This document shows, piece after piece, positions 27,846-36,536 of a stretch of DNA of 64,000 nucleotides (its first letter is position 1; each line of letters starts with the position of its first letter). This stretch comes from Prochlorococcus sp. AG-355-I20 (lineage in GTDB: Bacteria; Cyanobacteriota; Cyanobacteriia; PCC-6307; Cyanobiaceae), in NCBI GenBank assembly GCA_003280895.1, contig QCDM01000002.1, forward strand, positions 1-64,000, given 5' to 3'. Below the pieces are notes generated by a model, which saw only the letters and a list, made by a program, of their open reading frames with translations, did no database searches and had not been told where the DNA came from. Position numbers and translations under genes: made by a program.

Positions 27846-27993
27846 ATGGGTATAATTTTCTAATAGCTTCTTGTTGTTCTTGTTTTTTTATTTCTTCAGC
27901 ATCATAAACAGGAAAAGTATTCTGATTAAGTGATGAGAAAAAAGCACTTTTTTTAAAACGTTTGAATATAGGAATCAATAATAAAAGTTTCAT
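27844..27993 (-). CDS. 49-residue hypothetical protein
   Basis: Leftward ORF with ATG at 27993: a hydrophobic start (MKLLLLIPIF), basic KRFKK, then NQNTFPVYDAEEIKKQEQQEAIRKLYP. It overlaps the + strand terminator by two bases. The amphipathic/acidic-basic pattern looks protein-like but no family is recognised. Confidence 0.45.
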   Translation of the reverse strand: MKLLLLIPIFKRFKKSAFFSSLNQNTFPVYDAEEIKKQEQQEAIRKLYP

Positions 27994-28060
27994 TGCTTTT
28001 ATTTGCTAAATTGCTCAAACATACTTAAATACTGCAAAGGAAACACTCCGGTTAAATTTT

Positions 28061-28289
28061 CTACTCTCTCTCTTCATCCAATACAACACCCTCTGGTAAT
28101 TTCTTAATTAACTTTGGAATAGCTTTTTTTGTTTCCTCTCTGCAAAAATTAATTCTATAAAGTAGCTTCTTTTTTTATATTCGTTTTAATTAATCCATCT
28201 TTTTCAAGCATTGATTTTAAATCAAGATTATTTCCTTTGATAAGAGCAATTAAAACAGTATCTGAAATTTTTAAAGCTCCGCAGGTTCT
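28061..28289 (-). pseudogene. Possible frameshifted small gene
   Basis: Two consecutive leftward frames both read like protein and join at a poly-A run. The first gives ISDTVLIALIKGNNLDLKSMLEKDGL..., stopping after an AAAAAAAG tract near 28167-28175. The second gives LLYRINFCREETKKAIPKLIKKLPEG... to the TAG at 28061. No ATG opens the first part before it overlaps the end of the 28271-28495 gene. A one-base slip would restore one ORF of about 70 codons. Could also be chance open frame. Confidence 0.4.
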
Positions 28290-28495
28290 TTATCTTTGTT
28301 TATTCCAAATATCCAGGTACAGGCACGAACTCCTAATGCTCTTGCAATGCAATCATCATTTCCAATTTCATTACAAGTTAATCTAAAAGACTCTTCAATT
28401 TTTTTTAGATCATATCCATTCTCACCTTCTCGAAAACCAGCTTGAGCAGAAAAAGGAAATAATAATAATATTGCAGGAAAAATTAAGCTTTTCAC
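28271..28495 (-). CDS. Small secreted cysteine-containing protein
   Basis: 74 residues with a clear signal peptide (MKSLIFPAILLLFPFSAQAG, cleavage after AQA). The mature part of about 54 residues has three cysteines (LTCNEIGNDDCIARALGVRACTW). No family known to me. Its ATG directly abuts the stop of the DUF3764-like gene upstream, so the two are co-transcribed. Confidence 0.65.
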   Translation of the reverse strand: MKSLIFPAILLLFPFSAQAGFREGENGYDLKKIEESFRLTCNEIGNDDCIARALGVRACTWIFGINKDKEPAEL

Positions 28496-28774
28496 TTAAA
28501 AATAACTGGATATAACCGTTGAATCGTAAATATGACCTGCACTCTCAATTAATGGTTTCACTGCAGGATCTTCAAACATAGCTATTGATTTACCTTCTTC
28601 ACCCTGCTCAATTAGAATTACATTTGTTGGATCATCTTTATTTACACCTTTGTATAAGCAAATAATTCCGCGCTCTTTATTCATTTGTATATTTTCTTCG
28701 CTGTCATAAACCGCAGCCCACTTTTCAAAAGGGACGCTAATTTTGAATGTGAAAACGGTAGTTTCAAGAGACAT
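28496..28774 (-). CDS. DUF3764-like small protein
   Basis: 92 residues: FTFKISVPFEKWAAVYDSEEN, then RGIICLYKGVNKDDPTNVILIEQGEEGKSIAMFEDP. The pattern (strand, acidic helix, paired strands, helix) fits a ferredoxin-like dimeric barrel and resembles the cyanobacterial DUF3764 family from memory. No obvious catalytic residues. Adjacent leftward genes on both sides encode similar-sized proteins. Confidence 0.6.
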   Translation of the reverse strand: MSLETTVFTFKISVPFEKWAAVYDSEENIQMNKERGIICLYKGVNKDDPTNVILIEQGEEGKSIAMFEDPAVKPLIESAGHIYDSTVISSYF

Positions 28775-28821
28775 AATAAGAAGGAGCTAATTGCTCCCTA
28801 TTCTAGATAGAATGTCAATAA

Positions 28822-29169
28822 TTAAGAAAAAACTGGTGGATAAGGTGTTTGTCCATTCATTAATGATTTGTCAATTGGTTTACAGATATTCATCAGAGCA
28901 TCTTGTCCGAAACCTGGACCAGAGGGACCGTCTATAAACTCCTGAAACTCCTCAGCTGAAATACCCTCTTTTACTTCCCAAAAACAATATAAAGGACCAT
29001 TTTTAGTTACGGCATTTGCAGAATGGTTAAAAAATCCTTTTTCTTTATTAGCTGCTACCGCATCATCCCATCCACCACCAGGTGACATTGCCGCATAAGC
29101 TGTTTCCCACCATTTTTCAGCTTTTCCTGCCTTAAATTCATGATGAACGATATAAAAAGTGGATGCCAT
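28822..29169 (-). CDS. Hypothetical protein, possible dimeric alpha/beta barrel
   Basis: 115 residues: FYIVHHEFKAGKAEKWWETAYAAM, GFFNHSANAVTKNGPLYCFWEVKEGISAEEFQEFIDGPSGP. The strand-helix-strand-strand-helix order resembles ABM/NIPSNAP-type folds. Aromatic and Gly-rich ending (GQTPYPPVFS). A short hairpin (GGAGC/GCTCC, about 28784-28799) after the stop may act as a weak terminator. Confidence 0.6.
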   Translation of the reverse strand: MASTFYIVHHEFKAGKAEKWWETAYAAMSPGGGWDDAVAANKEKGFFNHSANAVTKNGPLYCFWEVKEGISAEEFQEFIDGPSGPGFGQDALMNICKPIDKSLMNGQTPYPPVFS

Positions 29170-29245
29170 AAAAATAATATTTGAGCTGATAATAAAGTTA
29201 CTTGATATAAGTAAAGAGATGATTATTTTATTTTGAATTCCTAAA

Positions 29246-29268
29246 TAAAAAGGGGGCTAAAAGCCCCT
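29246..29268 (-). terminator. Intrinsic terminator of the ABM-like gene 29300-29653
   Basis: Read leftward: AGGGGCT, loop TTT, AGCCCC, then CTTTTTATTT. It lies 32 bp beyond the stop of the ABM-like gene and has the T-run on the minus strand. Confidence 0.7.
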
Positions 29269-29299
29269 AGCGATCGACTGTCAATATATACAATCTAAA

Positions 29300-29653
29300 T
29301 CAGAATCCAGATATTGCTTCATAGAAATCAGCGTCTGGCAGTATTTCCTTCAAGGGTTCAATCTCCTTGGGAGGGCCTTGGACCTGGACAGTAATATCTG
29401 ACACTTCAAAAAGCTTGGGAATCATATGTCCCATATTTTTGAGATGAAATAAAGCGGCGGCACCATCTTTATATGCCTCTCTTACATAAGCCTTATCTGA
29501 ACCGCATGTAGTGATATTAAAAAAAAGGCAGTCAGGTTCATTAGCTTTTGTCAGTACCAAAATTTCTTCTAAAAGAGCTATGCACTGGTCCATCTTCCCA
29601 TCCTTGATTGTGAAGTGGGGATGGATAGAAACCATGGTTGTATCTAGAGACAT
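29300..29653 (-). CDS. ABM-domain protein
   Basis: 117 residues. VSIHPHFTIKDGKMDQCIALLEEILVLTKANEPDCLFFNITTCGSDKAYVREAYKDGAAALFHLKNM shows the whole ABM pattern (strand, helix, two strands, AxxxHL helix), followed by a short C-terminal extension. Substrate unknown. Fourth member of a leftward run of barrel-like proteins, but with its own terminator. Confidence 0.75.
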   Translation of the reverse strand: MSLDTTMVSIHPHFTIKDGKMDQCIALLEEILVLTKANEPDCLFFNITTCGSDKAYVREAYKDGAAALFHLKNMGHMIPKLFEVSDITVQVQGPPKEIEPLKEILPDADFYEAISGF

Positions 29654-29793
29654 TAATTTATAAATATTTCTCCTATCTTTCTAGCAACTAATCTTTATGA
29701 AAAAGTTAAAAATATGGATTATCTAAAAATTAAGAATGTTAATTTGGTATCGCATGTACCGTTTATATGTTTTTTGAAAGCTATTAATTGGAT

Positions 29794-29976
29794 ATGAGTT
29801 ATTTTGCTGAGCCAAACCATATTGAATATGATGCATGGTTCGATGAAAACATCGACCCAATGGATCTTGTTAATTACTCAGATGAAAAGGAGTTCAGTGA
29901 TTCGGTACACTTTAAGTTTCATAAGATGTCCACTAGAAATTTAACGATTGGTTCTTCTGATAATTTTCACTGGTAA
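29794..29976 (+). CDS. Small acidic hypothetical protein
   Basis: 60 residues, rich in D/E, W and F (EYDAWFDENIDPMDLVNYSDEKEF). I prefer ATG 29794 over the TTG at 29788 used in the track. A 27-codon ORF (29714-29797) ends in an ATGA overlap with this start, so a coupled upstream peptide is possible. No family recognised. Confidence 0.55.
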   Translation: MSYFAEPNHIEYDAWFDENIDPMDLVNYSDEKEFSDSVHFKFHKMSTRNLTIGSSDNFHW

Positions 29977-30012
29977 GTAAAAGTTTTTTCACTCCATATA
30001 TATTTATGAATC

Positions 30013-30390
30013 TTACGCAGAATATGTTCCATCACTTTCTCTTCTTGCCTTAGCTAATACAATTTCATCTACAACTTTTTCAATCATGTAAGCACTTTTT
30101 TTACCAAAACATTTTTCTTTTTTAATACTTTCAAAATCATTTGGGATTAAATCATTATGTTTACAACAGTCGCATTTAATATCAATTTTCTTACCTCTGA
30201 AAACCTCCAAAGCTCTAGAAAAAATCCATTGCTGAACTGAAATACTTTCCCAACCATCAAAATTCGACCATTCATCAAAATCCCTATTAAGGATGCCTTT
30301 TAATCCATCAGCCTGATTTACATATACTAAGTATGAATCTTTTCTTGGTTCATCATTAATACCAATTGTATTGACAGAATTTTGATTCAT
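30013..30390 (-). CDS. Hypothetical protein with CxCC motif
   Basis: 125 residues. A central KCDCCKH plus a later Cys (KKEKCFGKK) could bind a metal or be redox active. Flanked by Trp-rich WSNFDGWESISVQQWIF. No signal peptide or membrane span. No family recognised; it stands apart, about 70 bp from the cupin gene. Confidence 0.6.
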   Translation of the reverse strand: MNQNSVNTIGINDEPRKDSYLVYVNQADGLKGILNRDFDEWSNFDGWESISVQQWIFSRALEVFRGKKIDIKCDCCKHNDLIPNDFESIKKEKCFGKKSAYMIEKVVDEIVLAKARRESDGTYSA

Positions 30391-30460
30391 TAAATATAGA
30401 TTGATTGAGTAGCCTTATAAATCTAGAGGATAATTTCAAAAATATAAACAAAAAAATGTC

Positions 30461-30928
30461 TCAAATAAGATCATTAATTGCTTTATCCAATCTAGAAGTA
30501 TGATTTGTATTTCTGAGTAATTCAAAATCCTTAAAATCAAAGCCCGGGCCAACACAACAACTCACTAAAGTAAATTCGCCTGTACTTTTTGCAGCTTGCC
30601 AACATCCAGATGGGATCATTTCTACTGGATTATTGGAATCTAAAATTAAATTTCTTATTAACTTATTATCATTATCTAGGCACCATAAATGCAGAGGATC
30701 GCCCCTTAAATAAATCCAAATTTCATCAGCATTTTTTACTCTGTGCCAAGCACTTTTTGCGTCCCTCTCCAATAGATAATAAATTCCCGTAATAAAGTTT
30801 CTACTTTGGCCATCTTCTCTTATTAGAGAATTTTCACTCCTCACTATCTCTCTAAACCATCCACCCTCAGGGTGAGGAGATAAATTGAATTGTTTAATTA
30901 TTTCTAAGTTTTTTTTATTAGGAATCAC
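30461..30928 (-). CDS. Cupin_5 (DUF985) family protein
   Basis: 155 residues. Typical DUF985 start FNLSPHPEGGWFREIVRSE, then ITGIYYLLERDAKSAWHRVKNADEIWIYLRGDPL with the cupin HxxxxxE region, and SCCVGPGFDFKDFELL at the end. A single-domain beta-barrel, presumably sugar- or metal-binding; biochemical role not established. Confidence 0.85.
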   Translation of the reverse strand: MIPNKKNLEIIKQFNLSPHPEGGWFREIVRSENSLIREDGQSRNFITGIYYLLERDAKSAWHRVKNADEIWIYLRGDPLHLWCLDNDNKLIRNLILDSNNPVEMIPSGCWQAAKSTGEFTLVSCCVGPGFDFKDFELLRNTNHTSRLDKAINDLI

Positions 30929-31006
30929 ATCACAAAATATCTTTTAAATTTCTCTTATAATTAAAAGCTATCTGAAAAATCAAAATAAATTATATTTTCT
31001 AAAAAA

Positions 31007-31150
31007 TTAAGCACAAATAACTGACAAATCTACAAAATTTTTATTTTCATCTGCCAGTTCAGTAATGATTCTATTGAGCCATTCAGAGGTTGTTTCACAA
31101 TAGCCTACATTTAAAATAGTTTTTTGCTTTGCTGTTTCTTTTTTATTCAT
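31007..31150 (-). CDS. 47-residue hypothetical protein
   Basis: Leftward ORF with ATG at 31150, missed by the size cutoff: NKKETAKQKTILNVGYCETTSEW followed by LNRIITELADENKNFVD. Mixed helix/strand composition with typical codon use. No family recognised. Confidence 0.5.
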   Translation of the reverse strand: MNKKETAKQKTILNVGYCETTSEWLNRIITELADENKNFVDLSVICA

Positions 31151-31332
31151 AGTTAAAGTATTTTTATATAAATTAGTCTTTAATTAAATCTATGTGAATA
31201 AGTCTTAATTACTATCTGTTTTAAAAAGTTGCATTTTATACATATTTAAGAAATGCTAGTAAACAAATAAAATTAAATCGTTGACAAGAAAATGTATACA
31301 AGTAAGAGTAGAAAAAATTTATTATTTAACCT

Positions 31333-31518
31333 ATGAATAACATCAAGATTGAGGAATTGATGAAAGTAAGGTTTGATGGTATTGCTAATAGAATTGGGCA
31401 ATTAAGCAAAAGGGAAAGTGAGTCTTTATTACTTGAGCATCTTGAGTGGTTGGAGGGAGGATGGGAGACTGAAGAAATCTTATTTTTAAAAAAGCCCTAC
31501 AGGAAATGGTGGTTCTAA
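31333..31518 (+). CDS. Small hypothetical protein
   Basis: 61 residues: helical N-terminus (KIEELMKVRFDGIANRIGQL), then ESLLLEHLEWLEGGWETEEILFLKKPYRKWWF. No membrane segment. ATG after an AT-rich leader. Converges with thiD, 18 bp between stops. No known family. Confidence 0.6.
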   Translation: MNNIKIEELMKVRFDGIANRIGQLSKRESESLLLEHLEWLEGGWETEEILFLKKPYRKWWF

Positions 31519-31536
31519 CTCCACTTCTATAACTAA

Positions 31537-32316
31537 TTAATAATGGCCTAAGGGACCAGGGCCAGAGCCTATTTTATAAGAATTGTCTAAAGATTTCTCA
31601 ACAAATGTTTTCGCTTTTTGTATGGAATCAAATAGATCAAAACCTAAAGCCTTGTAACCACAAATAGCAGCACTCAAAGTACAGCCACTTCCGTGGGTAT
31701 TTTTTGTATTTATAAAATTATTAAATAGCCACTCTTTTCTACCATTTAAGTCAAGGAAAAAATCCTTCCCTTTCATATTTTTTAAACCGCCACCTTTTAT
31801 AAGTACCGCTTTAGCTCCAAGACCAATAATTTTTCTTGCTGAATTTTCGATATCTTCTTTACTCCATATTTCTAAACCAGAAAGTAGATTTGCTTCATAA
31901 ATATTTGGAGTTACCAAATCAGCAAGTGGTAATAAGAGTTTTTTATAAGCATTAATAGCAGAATCTTCCAGTAATTTAGACCCAGTTCTTGTAACCATTA
32001 CTGGATCAATAATTTTGGTTATTTTGTATGTATTTAATTTTGAAGCAGTATCATTAATTATTCTTTCATTTAATAACATTCCAGTTTTTAAGGCATCAAT
32101 ACCAAAATCAGCAAATAAAGTATCTAACTGATTTAATAAAGTATTCTTTTCTACTGGTTGAACGCATGTAACTTCTATACTATTTTGTGCGGTAATACAT
32201 GTAATAACAGAACATCCATGTACTTTAAGGGCCATGAAAGTTCTCAAGTCAGCCTGTATGCCTGCTCCACCCCCGGAGTCACTACCGCCTATTGAAAGTG
32301 CAATTTTAGAATACAT
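31537..32316 (-). CDS. thiD: Hydroxymethylpyrimidine (phosphate) kinase ThiD
   Basis: 259-residue ribokinase-fold kinase. The N-terminus ALSIGGSDSGGGAGIQADLRTF binds HMP, and the C-terminal KNTHGSGCTLSAAI holds the catalytic base region (anion hole GSGC). It phosphorylates HMP and HMP-P in thiamine synthesis. tenA lies upstream on the same strand (49 bp), supporting a salvage unit. No TPP riboswitch is apparent between or ahead of the two. Confidence 0.94.
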   Translation of the reverse strand: MYSKIALSIGGSDSGGGAGIQADLRTFMALKVHGCSVITCITAQNSIEVTCVQPVEKNTLLNQLDTLFADFGIDALKTGMLLNERIINDTASKLNTYKITKIIDPVMVTRTGSKLLEDSAINAYKKLLLPLADLVTPNIYEANLLSGLEIWSKEDIENSARKIIGLGAKAVLIKGGGLKNMKGKDFFLDLNGRKEWLFNNFINTKNTHGSGCTLSAAICGYKALGFDLFDSIQKAKTFVEKSLDNSYKIGSGPGPLGHY

Positions 32317-32365
32317 AATTTATTAACTCGTTTTTGAAAGTACTATAAATAAATTTTAATTTAAA

Positions 32366-32989
32366 TCAGAAGTCTGAATATGCATTAAAAAAATCTAACT
32401 CCAATTCCATAGCTCTCCTGTATAAATATTTGGCCTGATTAATGTCATATGTTTCTTTATTAGTCTCAATAAGATTTTCAAGTGAAGCTGCTAGCTTTTC
32501 AAAGCTCTCATCAGAATAAGTAATTATCCATTTTTTATATTTAATATCAAAATACTCTTCATACAAACTTTTTCCTATCCAAGAATAAAGTCGCATACAT
32601 GGAGTCATTGCAAACATTATTTCAACGGAGCTAAGTCTTTTAGAAGTATCATCAAGAAAATCTGTATAATTTTTAGTGGCTTTTTTTATATAGTTATTAG
32701 ACAAATCAATATCCCATTCTTTTGCATACGTTTCATGAAGTATTAACTCCTCTGAAACGCCCATTAACAGTTCACTTAACTTCCTTATTGAGTACTTATC
32801 TTTCGATTTGGAAACAGCAAGCCCATAAGCCTTAGCAAAAGTCTCTAAAAAGAAATAATCTTGAGCTAAATATTCTTGAAATATTTTTTTAGGGAGACTT
32901 CCATTCTTTAAACCTTGAACAAATTTTGTATTTAAACTTAGTAAAGCAATCTCATAATTATCCTCCCAAAGTTTTTTTGTTATTTTCAT
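32366..32989 (-). CDS. tenA: TenA-family thiaminase II / aminopyrimidine aminohydrolase
   Basis: 207 residues, all-helical. Segments NGSLPKKIFQEYLAQDYFFLETFAKAYGLAVSK, MTPCMRLYSWIGKSLYEE (the cysteine of the TenA_C subgroup) and SFEKLAASLENLI fit the family. TenA recovers HMP from thiamine breakdown products and ThiD next door would phosphorylate it. Single domain. Confidence 0.88.
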   Translation of the reverse strand: MKITKKLWEDNYEIALLSLNTKFVQGLKNGSLPKKIFQEYLAQDYFFLETFAKAYGLAVSKSKDKYSIRKLSELLMGVSEELILHETYAKEWDIDLSNNYIKKATKNYTDFLDDTSKRLSSVEIMFAMTPCMRLYSWIGKSLYEEYFDIKYKKWIITYSDESFEKLAASLENLIETNKETYDINQAKYLYRRAMELELDFFNAYSDF

Positions 32990-33075
32990 TTTTTTGATTT
33001 TTAGTTATTCTAAAATTTTTAATATTTTTTACCTACAAACTTAATCTTATTTTTCTAGGATTAAAAGAAAAAATT

Positions 33076-34572
33076 ATGAAAGAAATAAATATCTTATGGT
33101 TTAAGAAAGATTTAAGAATTTTTGATAACGAAGCTCTCTGTGAGGCTATAAAAGATAATGATATTTTACCTATTTATATTATTGAGTTAGATATTTGGAG
33201 CCAAAATACTCATTCAGATAGACAATGGCAATTTTGCAAAGAAAGTTTAATAGATTTAAGAAGTGCACTTGCTGAGATTGGACAACCATTAATTATTAGG
33301 ACTGGGGATGTTATTAATATATTTGATGAAATTAGTTCAAAATTTAAAATCAAAGGTATATATAGCCATCAAGAAACCGGAGATTGGATAACTTATAAAA
33401 GAGATCAAAAAGTAAGAGAATGGGCTTTAAGCAAAAATATTATTTGGAAGGAATTTCTACAATTTTCAGTTTTTAGAGGAAATTTAGATAGGAATAATTG
33501 GTCTAAAAAGTGGCAAAAAAATGCCGAAAAAAACTTTTTTAAGGCTCCATTAAGAATTAATTCTATTAACTTTGATGTTGGAGAAATACCCTCATACGAA
33601 ATTTTTCCCTTTAAAAAAGAAACTTGTCCAGGAAGAATGCAAGGTGGAAGAAAGAGAGGTTTAGAGAGAATGCAATACTTCTTTAGTAAAAAATTAGATT
33701 CTTATTCAAAAGATATTTCTAGCCCAGAAAAATCATTTGATAGTTGTTCAAGACTATCCCCATATATTTGTTGGGGATGCATTTCATTAAAAGAAATATT
33801 TTATAAAGCAAATATATCAAAAAACAATAATTCTAGGATGTTAAAAAGTAGATTAACTTGGCATTGTCATTTTATTCAGAAACTTGAAAGTGAACCAGAA
33901 CTAGAGTTTAGGGAATTCCATCCTTTTTTTAAAAACATTAGAGAAAAAAATAATGAATTACTTTATTCATGGAGTTCAGGTAATACAGGCTTTCCTTTTA
34001 TAGATGCATGTATGCGCTCATTAAATTTCAATGGATGGATTAACTTCAGGATGAGAGCTATGTTAATGTCTTTTGCTAGCTATAATTTATGGCTACCATG
34101 GCAAGATTCAGGTTCAGAATTAGCAAATAAATTTGTAGATTATGAGCCTGGAATACATTGGAACCAATGCCAAATGCAATCTGGAACTACATCTATCAAT
34201 ACCAATAGAATTTATAATCCTATTAAGCAGGGAAAAGATCATGATCCTCAAGGAAAATTTATAAAAAAATGGATACCAGAATTAAAGGATATATCAATTA
34301 ATTTCATTCATGAACCATGGCTATTATCCAGATTTAATAAAGAAGAATATGAACAAATTAATTACATAAGACCAATAATTGATATCCCAAATAGCACTAA
34401 AACTGCAAAGAAGAAAATTCAGGAAATCACTAAAAAGGATGGATATTGGGATATTTCAAAAGAAATTTATTTAAAACATGGTTCTAGAAAAAGGCTTAGA
34501 AAAAATATAAGTAATAAAAAAATTGTTTCTAAAGAAAAGGAAATACAATATGAACTGAAATTAGATTTCTAA
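33076..34572 (+). CDS. DNA photolyase / cryptochrome family protein
   Basis: 498 residues. Residues 1-130 form the alpha/beta antenna domain (NILWFKKDLRIFDNEAL). The C-terminal FAD-binding half has SRLSPYICWGCISLKEIF, TWHCHFIQKLESEPELEFREFHP, GNTGFPFIDACMRSLNFNGWINFRMRAMLMSF and a nucleotide loop. These are class I photolyase-like; CPD repair is likely, though a photoreceptor cannot be excluded. A basic C-terminal tail (GSRKRLRKNIS) extends beyond the core. Fits an organism exposed to strong sunlight. Confidence 0.88.
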   Translation: MKEINILWFKKDLRIFDNEALCEAIKDNDILPIYIIELDIWSQNTHSDRQWQFCKESLIDLRSALAEIGQPLIIRTGDVINIFDEISSKFKIKGIYSHQETGDWITYKRDQKVREWALSKNIIWKEFLQFSVFRGNLDRNNWSKKWQKNAEKNFFKAPLRINSINFDVGEIPSYEIFPFKKETCPGRMQGGRKRGLERMQYFFSKKLDSYSKDISSPEKSFDSCSRLSPYICWGCISLKEIFYKANISKNNNSRMLKSRLTWHCHFIQKLESEPELEFREFHPFFKNIREKNNELLYSWSSGNTGFPFIDACMRSLNFNGWINFRMRAMLMSFASYNLWLPWQDSGSELANKFVDYEPGIHWNQCQMQSGTTSINTNRIYNPIKQGKDHDPQGKFIKKWIPELKDISINFIHEPWLLSRFNKEEYEQINYIRPIIDIPNSTKTAKKKIQEITKKDGYWDISKEIYLKHGSRKRLRKNISNKKIVSKEKEIQYELKLDF

Positions 34573-34699
34573 ATTTTATTGTCAGAAATTTCCAGATTCT
34601 TTTTAGTGAATAGGTAAGTTTTTTAAATTTTGAAATTGAATATATAAATCCACGATGAAGTAATGCAAGCTTTAATGTATTTAGTAGAATTTATAATTT

Positions 34700-34873
34700 A
34701 TGTCTGAAAGATTTGAATGGGACGATACCAATAGTTCAGGTATATGGTGGAGTACTAATGTAAGTATTATGGACGAGTGCATTTTGCTTAAAGAAGATAC
34801 TCAATGCGAAGATTCTGATATCGTCGAACTTCTTAGGAGTATCGCACAAAATATTGAAGATAATGGCCTTTAA
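34700..34873 (+). CDS. 57-residue acidic hypothetical protein
   Basis: Not in the track by length. ATG at 34700; RFEWDDTNSSGIWWSTNVSIMDE then DSDIVELLRSIAQNIEDN, acidic and Trp-rich. Position between photolyase and a convergent aminopeptidase. No known family. Confidence 0.55.
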   Translation: MSERFEWDDTNSSGIWWSTNVSIMDECILLKEDTQCEDSDIVELLRSIAQNIEDNGL

Positions 34874-34896
34874 TTTTTAAAGGAATATTCTCTCTT

Positions 34897-35847
34897 TTAG
34901 AGATTTTGAATACCTTTTACAGCTTTTATTAATTCGATAGTAATACCTTTTTCACTCATTGAATGACCAGCATCATTAACGATAATTAATTCAGAATTCT
35001 TTAATTTCTTATTTAGATCCCAAGCACTCCTAACAGGACATACAACGTCATACCTCCCTTGAATTATTTTTGTTGGAATCGATTCTATTGCTCTTATATT
35101 TTTCAAAATAAAATCACCTTCTAAGAAAATATTATTAATAAAATAATGACATTCGATCCTTGCAAAGGCATCTGAAAAAGAATTAACTTGAGACTTATCA
35201 AAATCAAATTTTTTATTTATTAAATGACTAGTTGAGAGTTCCCATTTTGTCCAAGCTGCTGCTGCTTTTGATCTAAGATTTACATCTGAAGATGTTAGAT
35301 ATTTATAAAAAGAACTTATTAAATCATTTCTTTCTTCTTTTGGTATTACAGAAATATATTCTTCAAATGCATCAGGAAATATCTCACTTGCACCATATTG
35401 ATAGAACCATAATAATTCAAACTTTCTACATAAAAATATTCCTCTCAAAGTTAAGCTCTTAACTCTTGAGGGATTTTTAATTGCATATATAAGTGAAAGT
35501 GTTGAGCCCCAGGATCCACCAAACAAATGCCAACTATCTATTTTTAATAGAATCCTTAATTTCTCAATATCATCAACTAAATGATTAGTCGTATTTTCTT
35601 TTAATTCGGAGAAAGGAGTTGAAGAACCGCAACCCCGTTGATCAAATTGTATAATGTCAAATTTTTCTGGATCAAAGTATCTTCTATATCTTGGTTGACT
35701 TCCTCCTCCTGGGCCTCCATGAATAACTAGTATTTTTTTACCATTTGGATTGCCAGATCTTTCCCAATAAATCGTATGAATATCACTTACTTGTAAAAAA
35801 CCCTTTTCACGAACTTCAATTTTAGGGAACAAGGATTGATCTTTCAT
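34897..35847 (-). CDS. pip: Proline iminopeptidase (alpha/beta hydrolase)
   Basis: 316 residues. The oxyanion loop GGPGGGSQPRYRRYFDPEKFDIIQFDQRGCGSSTP is characteristic. The nucleophile elbow is GGSWGS (Ser), the acid is in GRYDVVCPVRSAW, and the base in NDAGHSMSE. It removes N-terminal proline from peptides in the cytoplasm. Full length; no signal peptide. Confidence 0.92.
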   Translation of the reverse strand: MKDQSLFPKIEVREKGFLQVSDIHTIYWERSGNPNGKKILVIHGGPGGGSQPRYRRYFDPEKFDIIQFDQRGCGSSTPFSELKENTTNHLVDDIEKLRILLKIDSWHLFGGSWGSTLSLIYAIKNPSRVKSLTLRGIFLCRKFELLWFYQYGASEIFPDAFEEYISVIPKEERNDLISSFYKYLTSSDVNLRSKAAAAWTKWELSTSHLINKKFDFDKSQVNSFSDAFARIECHYFINNIFLEGDFILKNIRAIESIPTKIIQGRYDVVCPVRSAWDLNKKLKNSELIIVNDAGHSMSEKGITIELIKAVKGIQNL

Positions 35848-35920
35848 TGTGAAATATTTTTAAACACTTAAAAATCCATATTATCCAAAAAGAAGTCTAG
35901 TTTAGAAGTAGTTTATTAAA

Positions 35921-35948
35921 AAAAAGGACTGATGGTACAGTCCTTTTT
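35921..35948. terminator. Bidirectional hairpin
   Basis: AAAAAGGACT and AGTCCTTTTT form a perfect stem with an 8-nt loop (GATGGTAC); it has T-runs on both strands. It lies beyond the start side of the aminopeptidase, so it does not terminate that gene and may end a transcript entering from elsewhere. Confidence 0.6.
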
Positions 35949-36351
35949 AATATTTGATTTCCTTCTAAGGATATAAAATTACATATTTTAAAGTCTATTT
36001 ACTCATAAACCTAGAATACGTGAATTCGGGGATTTCTCTCGATAATCTCAGTCCCTATTGTCGCTAGTAATTATAAAGCGAAGTCTTATCAGACTAATTG
36101 ATTGAACTTTAATTTTCGAATAATCCCATTCTCAGGAATACACTTCCTATATTTTGGAATTTGCTAAATTTCAGGCGGACTATCAATCATTTAGATTGCC
36201 TCCGAACTCAACATTTATAAATTACTCCTTTTTATATTTTCAGTAAATCCGTAAATATGCTGATTTACTTTTTTCTTAATTTGTAAGAGGATTTTAATGA
36301 TTCTTTGTTTTTTATAGATAAATAAAAATAATAAAGTCTATAATCTCTTAG
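35949..36351. other. 403-bp stretch without a recognisable gene
   Basis: No ORF above 20 codons with a plausible start on either strand. It contains locally paired segments, for example CAATC-ATTTA-GATTG near 36184-36198 and GGGATT...AGTCCC near 36029-36055, and is less AT-biased than its surroundings. A structured RNA is possible; I see no known ncRNA signature. Confidence 0.5.
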
Positions 36352-36534
36352 TTATTCAGATTCATAGAGCAAAATAGATTCAATTATTCTTTTATCACTA
36401 TCAGAAAGTTTATAATCTTCCAATTTCCACTCAACAAATTTTACACACTCATCAATAGAAGGATTCTTATCCCGGCACTTACGCCACTCTCTAATCCAAT
36501 CTGCCAAGGCAAAAGTTATTTTTGTAGTAAGCAT
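36352..36534 (-). CDS. Small helical hypothetical protein
   Basis: About 60 residues: LTTKITFALADWIREWRKCRDKNPSIDECVKFVEWKLEDYKLSDSDKRIIESIL. I choose the ATG at 36534 because the TTG at 36543 would overlap the next gene's stop. Mostly alpha-helix, no membrane span. No family recognised. Confidence 0.6.
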   Translation of the reverse strand: MLTTKITFALADWIREWRKCRDKNPSIDECVKFVEWKLEDYKLSDSDKRIIESILLYESE

Positions 36535-36536
36535 AT

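Noticed and set aside
28029-28050. GGAAACA motif suggesting a Yfr2-type ncRNA
   Set aside because: Only a single copy and no stable hairpin or terminator; one such 7-mer is expected by chance.
32317-33075. TPP riboswitch near thiD and tenA
   Set aside because: I searched for the CTGAGA and related conserved core and saw none upstream of either gene.
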